The translations under genes and the position numbers were made by a program. From positions 1 through 43,894 of the forward strand of contig DWWA01000024.1 in NCBI GenBank assembly GCA_019119935.1: 43,894 nucleotides of DNA, in the 5' to 3' direction. The DNA is from Candidatus Ruthenibacterium merdavium. GTDB taxonomy: Bacteria > Bacillota > Clostridia > Oscillospirales > Ruminococcaceae. Under the pieces are notes generated by a model that saw only the letters and a program-made list of their open reading frames with translations, had not been told where the DNA came from and made no database searches. Below are positions 1-7,987 of the stretch, in pieces (within the stretch, counting starts at the first letter, position 1; each line of letters begins with the position of its first letter).

Positions 1-428
1 TCTTTTAGTGTCATTTGATCGTTCATCATATCGTCTTTTAATTGATTATCTATGTATTCCCGTATTGCAGTTTCGTACTTCCCTACCGTATCCACAAAAT
101 ATCCTCTGCACCAGAAATGTCTACTCCCATATTTATATTTTAAGTTTGCGTGTCAGTCGAAGATCATTAAACTGCTTTTACTTTTTAAATATCCCATGAA
201 TTGTGCTACACTCAGATACGGTGGAATACTTACCAGCATATGAATGTGATCTTTACAGCATTCTGCTGCTATAATTTCCACCTTCTTCCTCTCGCACAAC
301 TCTCTTAGGATTTTTCCTACATCCGCTTTTATTTCTCCGTATGTCGCTTGCCTTCTATACTTCGGCGCAAATACGATATGATATTTGCATCTCCAGCTGC
401 TATGTGATAAACTATTTACGTCTTTCAT
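1..428 (-). pseudogene. tnpA: IS200-like Y1 transposase TnpA, interrupted by an in-frame TGA
   Basis: The reading frame starts with ATG at 428 and matches the TnpA_REP/Y1 transposase family: an N-terminal segment with YHIVFAPKYRR, then the HUH metal-binding motif His61-Ile-His63 (DHIHMLVSIPP). At codon 92 (153-155) the frame hits TGA. Reading through in the same frame restores family sequence at once (HANLKYKYGSRHFWCRGY), including the catalytic tyrosine in EYIDNQ at about codon 125, and then runs off the window start. The simplest explanation is one C-to-T change turning an Arg codon (CGA) into TGA. The shortened 91-residue product would keep the HUH site but lose the nucleophilic tyrosine, so it should be inactive. 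The gene is probably dead, unless the stop is read through. Confidence 0.88.
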
Positions 429-433
429 GACAT

Positions 434-493
434 GACCTCCTGTGGTTTTTGTTGTGTGGTCGCCAAACCACTTCTATTTTACCACAGGAGGTC
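434..493 (-). promoter_or_regulatory. RBS-sequestering stem-loop upstream of tnpA
   Basis: A perfect 13-bp inverted repeat (434-446 with 481-493) encloses 34 bases that themselves contain a 5-bp hairpin (456-460 with 467-471). Read on the minus strand, the start-proximal arm contains the AGGAGGT ribosome binding site of tnpA, placed just upstream of the ATG at 428. Folding of the mRNA would hide the RBS. Translational repression by such a 5' stem-loop is established for IS200, so this is the expected brake on transposase synthesis. Confidence 0.7.
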
Positions 494-521
494 TTTTCTT
501 TTACTATAAGATTTTTTATCT

Positions 522-542
522 ACCCCCAGTTGAACTGGGGGT
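522..542 (+). terminator. IS200 left-end hairpin, terminator-like on plus strand
   Basis: A perfect 9-bp stem (522-530 with 534-542) has a TGA loop and is followed on the plus strand by a T-rich run (543-549). In IS200-type elements a hairpin at the left end is both the transposase recognition structure and a transcription terminator. Which role applies here cannot be decided from sequence. Confidence 0.55.
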
Positions 543-569
543 TTTTTCTTGCCTATTCGGCGCCAATAA

Positions 570-608
570 GATACGAAAAGCCGTGCTCTCAGCACGGCTT
601 TTCGTATC
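570..608. terminator. Perfect 18-bp inverted repeat, bidirectional terminator-like
   Basis: Bases 570-587 and 591-608 are perfectly complementary around a 3-base CTC loop. The core of the stem is GC-rich and its outer part contains A-rich and T-rich arms, as in bidirectional Rho-independent terminators. It lies between the IS200 remnant and the DUF3737 gene and may be the original chromosomal terminator next to which the IS landed. Confidence 0.5.
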
Positions 609-677
609 CAGCGGGCAAAGCGTGATCAAGTAAAAAAACCATGCTTATTAAGCATATAAAATAATAATCTATAAGCA

Positions 678-707
678 TTAGACATTTTATTTAAACGGAT
701 TTATAAT
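678..707 (+). promoter_or_regulatory. Possible promoter for the DUF3737 gene
   Basis: A perfect TATAAT (702-707) is preceded after 18 bases by TTAGAC (678-683), a weak -35 match. It is about 145 bases upstream of the GTG start at 851 in an AT-rich gap. The rest of 609-850 shows no gene. Confidence 0.4.
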
Positions 708-850
708 AGACTTATTTCTTAGAATCAGATGCTGGCAGTGACTGCGATTCATGAAAATGGCACAGGCCCATTGGCCGAAGAATGCAGGGCTTAAAGATAG
801 GAAAATAAAAAACCTAAATTGCGGTAACATTTCGAAAGGAGTAAGCAGCC

Positions 851-1696
851 GTGACAATCGTTGAGAATCAGATGTTTGATGAAGAAAGAGCGCTTTATGG
901 GGCGTGTGATCTTATGGTGAAAGACTGTAAATTTGACGGCCCTGCTGACGGGGAAAGCGCATTGAAAGAAGCAAAAAATGTAACGGTTGAAAATTGCCTT
1001 TTTAACCTGCGCTATCCTTTTTGGCATAACCATCAACTGAAAATCGAAAATTCAGAAATGACCGAGTTTTGCAGAGCGGCAATTTGGTATTGCGAGCAAG
1101 TAAAAATAAAAGATACGAAGCTGTATGGCATTAAGGCTGCTCGCGAGTGTACCGATATGTTTATTCAGGGATGCCATATTGTTTCGCCGGAGTTCGGCTG
1201 GTCGGTCAACAAAATCCAAATGGAAAATTGTACAGCTGAAAGTGAATATTTTATGCTTCGCTCGGAGCATTTGAAATTTCTGCACGTACAGATGAAGGGG
1301 AAATATTCGTTTCAGTATATTAAGGATTCAGTATTTGAAAATTGTGTGTTTGATACAAAGGATGCATTCTGGCATGCAAAAAATGTGATGGTTCGCAACA
1401 GTGTAGTCAAAGGAGAGTATCTTGCTTGGTACAGCGAAAACCTCACCTTTGAAAATTGCAAGATCATCGGCACACAGCCCCTTTGTTACTGTAAAAATCT
1501 GAAGCTTATCAACTGTGAAATGATTGATACTGATTTGAGCTTTGAACGTTCCGAAGTAGAAGCAACGCTTACTGCACCGATTTTGAGCATCAAAAATCCG
1601 CTCTCAGGCCGTATTCATGTGCCGCAGGTAGGGGAAGTGATTATGGATGTACCCGAAGCAAAAGGGCAAATCGTGATTCAAAAAACACCGAAATAA
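851..1696 (+). CDS. DUF3737 family protein, right-handed beta-helix-like
   Basis: This 281-residue protein has the repeating pattern of the DUF3737 family: short units such as VTVENCLFN, LKIENSEMT, IQMENCTAE, VFENCVFDT, LTFENCKII and LKLINCEMI, each about 20 residues, with regularly placed Asn-Cys and aromatic residues. Such repeats are typical of a right-handed parallel beta-helix. Its function is unknown; related beta-helix folds often bind or act on carbohydrates, but no catalytic motif is evident here. No signal peptide is seen, so it is probably cytosolic. The start is GTG at 851, 9 bases after an AAAGGAG ribosome binding site (835-841). It is a single gene followed by its own terminator. 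Confidence 0.82.
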   Translation: MTIVENQMFDEERALYGACDLMVKDCKFDGPADGESALKEAKNVTVENCLFNLRYPFWHNHQLKIENSEMTEFCRAAIWYCEQVKIKDTKLYGIKAARECTDMFIQGCHIVSPEFGWSVNKIQMENCTAESEYFMLRSEHLKFLHVQMKGKYSFQYIKDSVFENCVFDTKDAFWHAKNVMVRNSVVKGEYLAWYSENLTFENCKIIGTQPLCYCKNLKLINCEMIDTDLSFERSEVEATLTAPILSIKNPLSGRIHVPQVGEVIMDVPEAKGQIVIQKTPK

Positions 1697-1796
1697 CTGA
1701 TGTTTTGCATTATGAAAAATATCCTGTTCATTCCGTGGCTTATGAAAAAATTGTTTGTTAAAAAAGTTTGCCAATAAAACGGAACAATATTGTCTT

Positions 1797-1829
1797 GATA
1801 CCTGTCGATGGCGGCAGGTATCTTTTTTA
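1797..1829 (+). terminator. Rho-independent terminator after the DUF3737 gene
   Basis: An 8-bp stem (1797-1804 with 1815-1822) is followed by a run of six T (1823-1828). It lies 100 bases after the stop codon at 1696. Confidence 0.8.
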
Positions 1830-1861
1830 TATGTATTTTGTATACCAAAGGAAAATAAAAA

Positions 1862-1906
1862 ATCGAGCCTTCCTGACAAAACGCAAACATGTCATAAAAG
1901 CTCGAT
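1862..1906. repeat. Nested imperfect inverted repeat of unknown role
   Basis: ATCGAGC at 1862-1868 pairs with GCTCGAT at 1900-1906, and a shorter TGACA/TGTCA pair lies inside. The surrounding stretch from 1830 to 2022 holds no convincing reading frame. It could be a small structured RNA or a leftover palindrome; there is no T-run that would make it a terminator. Confidence 0.3.
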
Positions 1907-2022
1907 CTGAAACATTACAACGAGGCAGATGGCCTTATACCTGATTTTTTGCGCTTTTCACCTCCGACAATCCCGCTCATCGGCAGTAATAAAAGTAAGT
2001 GAAACGCAAAGCGTCAGCAAGT

Positions 2023-2056
2023 AAAAATCCCGAACGCGAAAGCGTTCGGGATTTTT
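2023..2056 (-). terminator. Terminator of the tRNA-Leu transcript
   Basis: A perfect 15-bp stem (2023-2037 with 2042-2056) with a 4-base loop sits immediately 3' of the tRNA gene on the minus strand. Its GC core is flanked by A and T runs, so transcription leaving the tRNA gene ends in five U. The outer end of the stem touches the encoded CCA of the tRNA. Confidence 0.8.
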
Positions 2057-2142
2057 GGTGCCGCTGACCGGACTTGAACCGGTACGATGTTGCCATCGAG
2101 GGATTTTAAGTCCCTTGTGTCTGCCTATTCCACCACAGCGGC
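2056..2142 (-). tRNA. tRNA-Leu (UAA)
   Basis: Read on the minus strand, this folds as a class II tRNA. The acceptor stem GCCGCTG (2136-2142) pairs with CAGCGGC (2060-2066), followed by discriminator A (2059) and an encoded CCA (2056-2058). The anticodon stem AGGGA/TCCCT encloses the loop CTTAAAA with anticodon TAA. A long variable arm and a T arm ending in GGTTCAAGTCC are present. The long variable arm together with UAA identifies leucine. Confidence 0.96.
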
Positions 2143-2181
2143 GTAAAGAATCTTTTCTTAGTTTACATGATTGAAAGAAGA

Positions 2182-2211
2182 TTGTCAAGAGGGTTTCGAT
2201 TGTGGTAAAAT
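2182..2211 (+). promoter_or_regulatory. Promoter of the metF-metH operon
   Basis: TTGTCA (2182-2187) and TAAAAT (2206-2211) with an 18-base spacer lie 57 bases upstream of the metF ATG. No SAM riboswitch or T-box is visible in the short leader, in contrast to metK later in the window. Confidence 0.55.
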
Positions 2212-2267
2212 AGAAAATAACGTAAAACCATGAATTGTTTGTAAAAACAACGGGGAGAGTAGAAAGT

Positions 2268-3143
2268 ATGAAACTGAAGCAACTGTTTGAAAGCAAAAAA
2301 TGTGTGTTTTCTTTGGAGGTATTTCCGCCGAAAAAAAATGGGGGAGATCCCACAACCTTATATCCGGCGCTTGACGAAATGAAACAGCTGAATCCTGATT
2401 ATATCAGCGTTACATACGGTGCAGCGGGCGGCCCTGCCGGAATGTCCACTGTACAGATTGCTTCTCACATCAAAAAAACGCTGGGAATCGAGCCTTTGGC
2501 ACACCTGACTTGTATCAATTCAGAGCCGGAAGATGTAGAAAAGGTGCTCCATACGCTGAAAGAACAAGGGGTAGAAAATATTTTGGCTTTGCGCGGCGAC
2601 CGATGTCCCGACGCGCATCCGGCGCGCTCTTATCAGCATGCCAGCGATTTAATGCGTGTCATTGCCGAAACGGGCGATTTCTATATGGCAGGTGCATGCT
2701 ATCCGGAAGGCCACACCGAAAGCGATGGCCTTATGCAAGACATCGAAAATCTGCGCTACAAAGTAGAGGCAGGCGCAGGTCATCTTGTAACACAGCTCTT
2801 TTTTGACAATACGCGCTACTTCCGCTTTATTAATCTGCTGCGAAAAAAAGGAATTGCACTGCCCGTTCAGGCGGGTGTAATGCCGATTACCACAAAGCGG
2901 CAGATTGAGCGAACGGTGTCATTAACTTCTGCCAGTCTTCCTGCCGAGTTTACCAAAATGATTGCACGATACAGCGACGATGAGCAGGCGATGTTTGATG
3001 CAGGCATTGATTATGCAATCCGCCAAATTCGCGATTTAGTGGAGAGCGGCGCGGACGGAATTCATCTGTATGCAATGAATCAGCCGCGCGTTGCAAAACG
3101 TGTTTATGAAGGAATTCGCGATTTGCTCACGGAGGAAAACTGA
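2268..3143 (+). CDS. metF: 5,10-methylenetetrahydrofolate reductase
   Basis: The 291-residue product reduces 5,10-methylene-THF to 5-methyl-THF, the methyl donor for methionine synthase. It has the MTHFR family signature: FSLEVFPPK near the N terminus, the YISVTYGA strand, HLTCI, then LALRGDR in the FAD-binding TIM barrel and LVTQLFFDN later. The ATG at 2268 is preferred over an upstream in-frame TTG at 2235, because it follows a GGGGAG ribosome binding site (2252-2257) and begins like the family. It is the first gene of a tightly packed operon: its stop TGA overlaps the next ATG by one base (TGATG). The downstream genes are the B12-dependent methionine synthase and its activator, which fits the pathway. 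Confidence 0.95.
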   Translation: MKLKQLFESKKCVFSLEVFPPKKNGGDPTTLYPALDEMKQLNPDYISVTYGAAGGPAGMSTVQIASHIKKTLGIEPLAHLTCINSEPEDVEKVLHTLKEQGVENILALRGDRCPDAHPARSYQHASDLMRVIAETGDFYMAGACYPEGHTESDGLMQDIENLRYKVEAGAGHLVTQLFFDNTRYFRFINLLRKKGIALPVQAGVMPITTKRQIERTVSLTSASLPAEFTKMIARYSDDEQAMFDAGIDYAIRQIRDLVESGADGIHLYAMNQPRVAKRVYEGIRDLLTEEN

Positions 3144-3805
3144 TGGATTTATCATTGCCGGAAGCCCTTTCCGTAGAGGAAGCGGCATCTATTTTAGGCG
3201 CGTCAAAAGGGTTGGACGAGCGAACAAGGACGCTGATTGAAAAAGCTTTTTCAGAAGTGCGGCGAGCAGCCTCACCGAAAATGTGCTTTGTGCGAGTGGA
3301 GCAAGCAGCGCTCAGTGAACTAATACAGGGAAGAGATTTATCACGCCATCTGAAACAATGTGACGCAGCAGTGCTGTTTGCTGTAACGCTTGGAAGCGGG
3401 GTTGACGCTTTATTAAGGCGCACACAGCTTACCGACATGGCTTATGCGGTGATTATGGATGCAGCGGCGTCAGTTGCGGCAGAAAGCGTGGCTGAACAAG
3501 CGCAGGAATATCTTGTGCAGCAGACAAAAGAAAAAGGACGCTATCTCACCGGACGCTTTTCGCCCGGCTACGGCGACAGTCCCTTGGCGCTGCAAAGCAT
3601 ATTTTTAACTCGATTGGATGCGCAAAGAAAAATCGGTCTTTGCGCAACCGATACGTGTTTGCTGACACCGCGCAAAAGCATTACGGCAATTTGCGGTGAA
3701 GCCGATGTACCTGTAAAAGGAGCGCTTGCCGGATGCGCCACTTGCGCTTTGCGCGAAACATGTCAAAAAAGGAAAGAGGGGAATCCTTGTCATGGAGCTG
3801 TTTAA
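3143..3805 (+). CDS. Free-standing methionine synthase reactivation-domain protein
   Basis: This 220-residue protein corresponds to the C-terminal AdoMet-binding reactivation domain of MetH (Met_synt_B12 family), encoded as a separate gene. The key element is RFSPGYGD at residues 138-145, matching the RxxxGY SAM-binding motif of the domain, followed by ALQSIFLTRLDAQRKIG. In standard MetH this domain binds SAM to remethylate oxidised cob(II)alamin. A cysteine-rich tail (CATCALRETC) near residues 200-210 is common in the Firmicutes type and might bind a metal or cluster, but that is inference. It lies between metF and a metH that lacks this domain, overlapping metF by 1 base and metH by 14, so it very likely acts in trans on that MetH. 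Confidence 0.88.
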   Translation: MDLSLPEALSVEEAASILGASKGLDERTRTLIEKAFSEVRRAASPKMCFVRVEQAALSELIQGRDLSRHLKQCDAAVLFAVTLGSGVDALLRRTQLTDMAYAVIMDAAASVAAESVAEQAQEYLVQQTKEKGRYLTGRFSPGYGDSPLALQSIFLTRLDAQRKIGLCATDTCLLTPRKSITAICGEADVPVKGALAGCATCALRETCQKRKEGNPCHGAV

Positions 3806-6155
3806 CGGAGAAAAAACTATTTTTATGGATGGCGGCATGGGAACGATGCTGCAAGCGCGCGGTCTGCAAGCCGGAGAAGCCCCGGATTTATGGAATCTGA
3901 GCCATCCAGAAGAGGTGCAGGCCGTTCACCGGGCTTATTTAGAGGCCGGAAGCCAATGGATTTCCACGAATACCTTTGGAACAAACGAAAAAAAATTGGC
4001 GCAAACAGGAAAAAGCGTTTCCGAGATTGTACAGGCCGCAGTAGACTGTGCCAAGCGTGCGGCGCAGGACTATGACGCAAAAATTCTGCTCGATGTGGGC
4101 CCCCTGGGAACAATGCTGGAGCCGATGGGAACACTTGCTTTTGAGGATGCTTATCGGCTGTTTCAAGAGGTAGTCTGCGCCGGAGAAAAAGCCGGAGTGA
4201 ACGGTGTTCTGTTTGAAACAATGACAGATTTATACGAGGTGCGTGCGGCAGTTTTGGCGGCAAAAGAAAACACCTCTCTGCCGATATGGGTATCCATGAG
4301 CTTTGAAAGCAATGGGCGCACCTTCTGCGGCACTCCTGTCGCGGCGTTTGCAATTACCGCCCAAAGCCTCGGAGCGGAGGCCGTCGGTATTAACTGCTCG
4401 CTTGGGCCGAAAGAAATTTTGCCGATGGCAAAAACACTTTGTGAGCATACGGATTTGCCGGTGTTCATCAAGGCAAACGCCGGTTTGCCGGATCCTTCTA
4501 CGGGAGAATACAGCTTGCAGGCAAAGGAATATGCCGAGGAAATGCAGGAATACCTTCCGCTGGGGTTAAGCGCGGTGGGCGGCTGCTGTGGAACGACACC
4601 GGATTATATTCGTGCTCTGACGCAGGTGTTTTCTGAAAAAAGAGCGCCCAAAGCTCCCAAAGCCAGAAAAAGCATGGTGTGCAGCGGAATGAACGTTGTA
4701 GAAATTGACGGCTTAACCGTAATTGGGGAGCGCATTAATCCGACAGGAAAGCCGCGCATGAAAGAAGCGCTGCGTGCACACAGTATGGATTATCTGATGC
4801 GGCAGGCGGTAGAGCAGACCGAGGCAGGTGCACAGATTTTGGATGTAAATGTGGGCTTGCCCGGTATTGATGAAACTGAGATGATGGTAAAAGCCGTCAA
4901 AGCGGTGCAAAGTGTAACAGAACTGCCTTTGCAGTTGGATTCGACGAAGCGCGAGGTGCTGGAAGCGGGCCTGCGTGTCTACAACGGCAAGCCGATTGTC
5001 AACTCGGTGAATGCAGAAGAATCTGTTCTTCGGGATATTTTACCGCTTTGCAAAAAATACGGCGCAGCCGTTGTGGGCCTTACGCTGGATGAAAACGGAA
5101 TTCCGGCTGAGGCGCAAAAGCGTTTTGCTTTGGCTGAAAAAATTGTACATACCGCAGAGCAATATGGAATTCCTCGGGAAGATGTATATATCGACTGTTT
5201 AACCTTGACGGCCAGTGCGCAGCAGGAGGCTGTCTGGCAAACACTTTTAGCAGTGCGCATGGTAAAAGAGCGTTTAGGGGTAAAAACGGTCCTTGGCGTA
5301 TCGAACGTATCGTTTGGGCTTCCTTGCCGAGAGCAGCTGAATACATCCTTTTTAACGCTTGCTGCGGCGCACGGTTTGGATTTGCCGATTATGAACCCAA
5401 ACAACGAAGGCATGATGGCGGCGGTGCGCGCATGCCGTGTGCTGGATTGTCACGACCCTATGGCGCAGGAATATATCGCGGCATACGGCGGACAAGCGCC
5501 TGCGCCTTGTGCTCCTGTTTCCGATGGGCAAGGAGTTGATTTAACGCAGGCAGTCCTGCAAGGCTTAAAGCCTCAAGCGGCACAAGTTGCACGCGATGCG
5601 CTTTTGCATACGTCGCCGGAAGATTTGGTGACGAAAGTTCTCATTCCCGCTTTGGATGAAGTAGGCGACCGGTTTGAAAAGGGCATTAGCTTTTTGCCTC
5701 AGCTCTTGCAGAGCGCCGGAGCTGCCCAGGCCGCGTTTGACATCGTCAAAGATGCGATTGCGGCGCGCGGCAAAAGCGGCGAATCCTTCGGCAAAATTGT
5801 GATTGCCACGGTGCATGGCGATGTGCATGACATCGGCAAAAACATTGTAAAAGTAATTTTGGAAAATTACGGTTTTAAAATGATTGATCTCGGAAAAGAC
5901 GTTCCGGAGCAGGATGTTGTTGATGCCGTTAAGCGCACGGGTGCAAGGCTTGTGGGACTTTCCGCTTTAATGACAACCACGCTTCCGGCGATGGAGCGCA
6001 CGATTTCCCTGCTGAGAGAACAGGTTCCGGGATGTGTTGTGATGGTGGGCGGCGCTGTTTTAACGCCCGATTATGCGAAGACCATCGGGGCCGATTATTA
6101 TGCAAAAGATGCGAAAGCTTCCGTTGATATTGCAAGAAAAGTGCTTTGTCCTTAA
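3792..6155 (+). CDS. metH: B12-dependent methionine synthase, short form without reactivation domain
   Basis: The 787-residue enzyme transfers a methyl group from 5-methyl-THF to homocysteine through cobalamin. Domain order: homocysteine methyltransferase (about 1-290) with zinc ligands Cys202 (GINCS) and Cys265-Cys266 (GGCCGT); pterin-binding domain (about 310-560, starting VIGERINPTGK); cobalamin cap and binding domain (about 590-787) with DVHDIG, whose His679 is the lower cobalt ligand, then SALMTTT and VGGA. E. coli MetH is about 1,227 residues; here the C-terminal reactivation domain is absent and supplied by the preceding gene. The ATG at 3792 follows AAAGAGGGG (3773-3781). The cobalamin it needs can be made by the large operon downstream in this window. 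Confidence 0.95.
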   Translation: MELFNGEKTIFMDGGMGTMLQARGLQAGEAPDLWNLSHPEEVQAVHRAYLEAGSQWISTNTFGTNEKKLAQTGKSVSEIVQAAVDCAKRAAQDYDAKILLDVGPLGTMLEPMGTLAFEDAYRLFQEVVCAGEKAGVNGVLFETMTDLYEVRAAVLAAKENTSLPIWVSMSFESNGRTFCGTPVAAFAITAQSLGAEAVGINCSLGPKEILPMAKTLCEHTDLPVFIKANAGLPDPSTGEYSLQAKEYAEEMQEYLPLGLSAVGGCCGTTPDYIRALTQVFSEKRAPKAPKARKSMVCSGMNVVEIDGLTVIGERINPTGKPRMKEALRAHSMDYLMRQAVEQTEAGAQILDVNVGLPGIDETEMMVKAVKAVQSVTELPLQLDSTKREVLEAGLRVYNGKPIVNSVNAEESVLRDILPLCKKYGAAVVGLTLDENGIPAEAQKRFALAEKIVHTAEQYGIPREDVYIDCLTLTASAQQEAVWQTLLAVRMVKERLGVKTVLGVSNVSFGLPCREQLNTSFLTLAAAHGLDLPIMNPNNEGMMAAVRACRVLDCHDPMAQEYIAAYGGQAPAPCAPVSDGQGVDLTQAVLQGLKPQAAQVARDALLHTSPEDLVTKVLIPALDEVGDRFEKGISFLPQLLQSAGAAQAAFDIVKDAIAARGKSGESFGKIVIATVHGDVHDIGKNIVKVILENYGFKMIDLGKDVPEQDVVDAVKRTGARLVGLSALMTTTLPAMERTISLLREQVPGCVVMVGGAVLTPDYAKTIGADYYAKDAKASVDIARKVLCP

Positions 6156-6290
6156 AGAGCATGATCCGGCAAAGAGTAAAAGCGCTCGGTGCTGCAAGAG
6201 ATGGCAGTGCAGATTTGAGGACCAAGCAAACGATTTTCTAAAACACAGAAAAAATTGTGGCTTATCGTTAGTTTGAAAGGAGCAAACAGT

Positions 6291-7784
6291 ATGTTAAGAA
6301 ATCGCAAAGTTGTTTTTATCATGACGGATTCTCAGCGCCATGATATGTGCAGCTGTTATCGGGAAACGGGCTTACAAACCCCTTGTATTGACCGATTGGC
6401 CAGCCGTGGAATGCGTTTTGCCAATGCATATACCACACAGCCTGTATGCCAGCCGGCGCGCGCAGCCATTTTCACCGGACAGTATCCCCACTCCTGCGCC
6501 GGATGGAGCAATTCTATGGGGATTTCCGACAATGTTCATACCATTGGAGAACGTTTGTCAGATGAAGGTGTGCATACTGCGTATGTGGGGAAATGGCATT
6601 TAGACGGAGGCGATTATTTCGGAACGGGGATGTGTCCCAAAGGCTGGGATGAGCGCTATTGGTACGATATGCGGTGTTATTTACAGGAATTGAGCGAGGA
6701 CATGCGCAAAAGCACGCGTCGAGCAGACTCAATGTATGAACGTGATTATTCCGCGCAAGATACTTACGCTTATCGCTGCGCTGACAGAGCTGTTGATTTT
6801 TTGAAGAAATATCATGAAGAAGATTTCTTCTTGACCGTTTCCTTTGACGAGCCGCACGACCCATATATTTGCCCGCCTCCTTATGTTCATATGTATGACG
6901 ATTTTGTTTTCCCAAAGTCGAAGAATGTGCAGGACACGCTTGAAAATAAGCCGGACTACCAGTGTGCATGGGCGGGCGGACGAGAAAAAGAATCGAAAGA
7001 AGATTTAGAAATTAAACATCCCCTGTTCTTTGGCTGTAATTCCTTTGTGGATGAGCAAATCGGCAGAGTTGTGGATGCAGTAGAACGCTATGCTCCTGAT
7101 GCTGTGATTATCTACACTTCCGACCATGGGGATATGCTCTGCTCTCATTCGATTCATGGAAAAGGCCCGGCTTGCTATGAAGAAATCACGCATATTCCGC
7201 TGATCATTGCGGGTAAGGGAATCCCTCAAAATACTGTGAATGAGAACATTGTTTCGCATTTGAATTTAGCCCCGAGCATCATGGAGCTGATGGGACTGTC
7301 GATCCCGAAAGTGATGGATGGCTCCAGCATGCTGGAAACGCTGGAACATCCCGAAACGGCGCCGAATGAACACATTTTCATTGAGTTTGGGCGCTATGAA
7401 GTTGACCATGACGGCTTCGGCGGATTCCAGCCGATGCGATGTGCATTTGACGGAAGGTACAAATTATGTATTCATCTGCTTTCCAGTGATGAATTGTATG
7501 ACTTAAAGGAAGATCCCGATGAAATGGTGAATCTGATTGACAGTGAGGCGCACGCCCAGGTGCGCAATCAGCTTCACGATGCGATTTTAGCAGAAATGAA
7601 CCGGACAAGAGATCCGTTCCGCGGGTATTATTGGCACCGCAGACCTTGGAGAACGGATGCCCCGGAACCTTCTTGGGCATATACCGGTATGACGCGCCAG
7701 CGAGAGGAAGACGAGCGCTATGAGCCCAGACAGCTGAACTATGCCGACGGTATGCCCATGAAAGATGCCGTCAGGAAAAAATAG
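6291..7784 (+). CDS. Type I (formylglycine) sulfatase, cytosolic
   Basis: This 497-residue arylsulfatase-family hydrolase carries the signature CxPxR at Cys53-Gln-Pro-Ala-Arg57, followed by AAIFTG. The Cys must be oxidised to formylglycine, in anaerobes by the radical-SAM enzyme anSME, which is not in this window. Metal-site residues are visible in MTDSQRHD (Asp13) and YTSDHGD (Asp278-His279). No signal peptide is present, unlike most glycan sulfatases, so the substrate is probably a small imported sulfated sugar or sulfate ester; the exact substrate cannot be told. ATG 6291 follows AAAGGAG (6276-6282) and is chosen over an upstream in-frame start. It appears to be a single gene; no sugar transporter or glycosidase partner is adjacent. 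Confidence 0.88.
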   Translation: MLRNRKVVFIMTDSQRHDMCSCYRETGLQTPCIDRLASRGMRFANAYTTQPVCQPARAAIFTGQYPHSCAGWSNSMGISDNVHTIGERLSDEGVHTAYVGKWHLDGGDYFGTGMCPKGWDERYWYDMRCYLQELSEDMRKSTRRADSMYERDYSAQDTYAYRCADRAVDFLKKYHEEDFFLTVSFDEPHDPYICPPPYVHMYDDFVFPKSKNVQDTLENKPDYQCAWAGGREKESKEDLEIKHPLFFGCNSFVDEQIGRVVDAVERYAPDAVIIYTSDHGDMLCSHSIHGKGPACYEEITHIPLIIAGKGIPQNTVNENIVSHLNLAPSIMELMGLSIPKVMDGSSMLETLEHPETAPNEHIFIEFGRYEVDHDGFGGFQPMRCAFDGRYKLCIHLLSSDELYDLKEDPDEMVNLIDSEAHAQVRNQLHDAILAEMNRTRDPFRGYYWHRRPWRTDAPEPSWAYTGMTRQREEDERYEPRQLNYADGMPMKDAVRKK

Positions 7785-7867
7785 TCTTTTGGAAAGGTTA
7801 AAAGATTTAGTTTTGACCATCTCTAAAATTCGTATCGCAATGCTTTACGATGATATGCGAAAAACAC

Positions 7868-7909
7868 AAATGTGGTATCTTTCCCGAACAAGGGAAGGAT
7901 GCCACATTT
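7868..7909 (+). terminator. Long hairpin between sulfatase gene and ABC operon
   Basis: An 18-bp stem (7868-7885 with 7892-7909), complementary except for two positions that can form G-U pairs in RNA, has a 6-base loop. Only a weak T-rich tail follows. It lies 84 bases after the sulfatase stop and is a likely terminator or mRNA 3'-end stabiliser. Confidence 0.55.
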
Positions 7910-7987
7910 CTTGCCGTTGTTTGATTCAGATTTCAGCATGGAAAAGCAACGCAAATTTGCCAGGGAAAATAAGAGGGAGGGGAAAGT

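Larger units (their letters stand above)
1..550 (-). mobile_element. IS200/IS605-family element, left part, decayed
   Basis: The window opens inside an IS200-like element read on the minus strand. It contains a broken Y1 transposase gene (1-428), an RBS-sequestering inverted repeat (434-493) and a short perfect hairpin (522-542) of the kind found at the left end of these elements. IS200/IS605 elements have no terminal inverted repeats and move as single-stranded DNA, with TnpA recognising subterminal hairpins. No tnpB partner gene is seen. The right end lies outside the window, and the exact left boundary (given as about 550) cannot be fixed from one copy. Confidence 0.75.

Noticed and set aside
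153-155. TGA in tnpA as a selenocysteine codon
   Set aside because: The simplest ancestor is an Arg CGA codon, the position is not a cysteine in the family as I know it, and no selenocysteine insertion element is apparent.
2143-2267. A SAM riboswitch or T-box in front of metF
   Set aside because: The leader is short and lacks the S-box core and the T-box sequence; only a promoter and ribosome binding site are seen.
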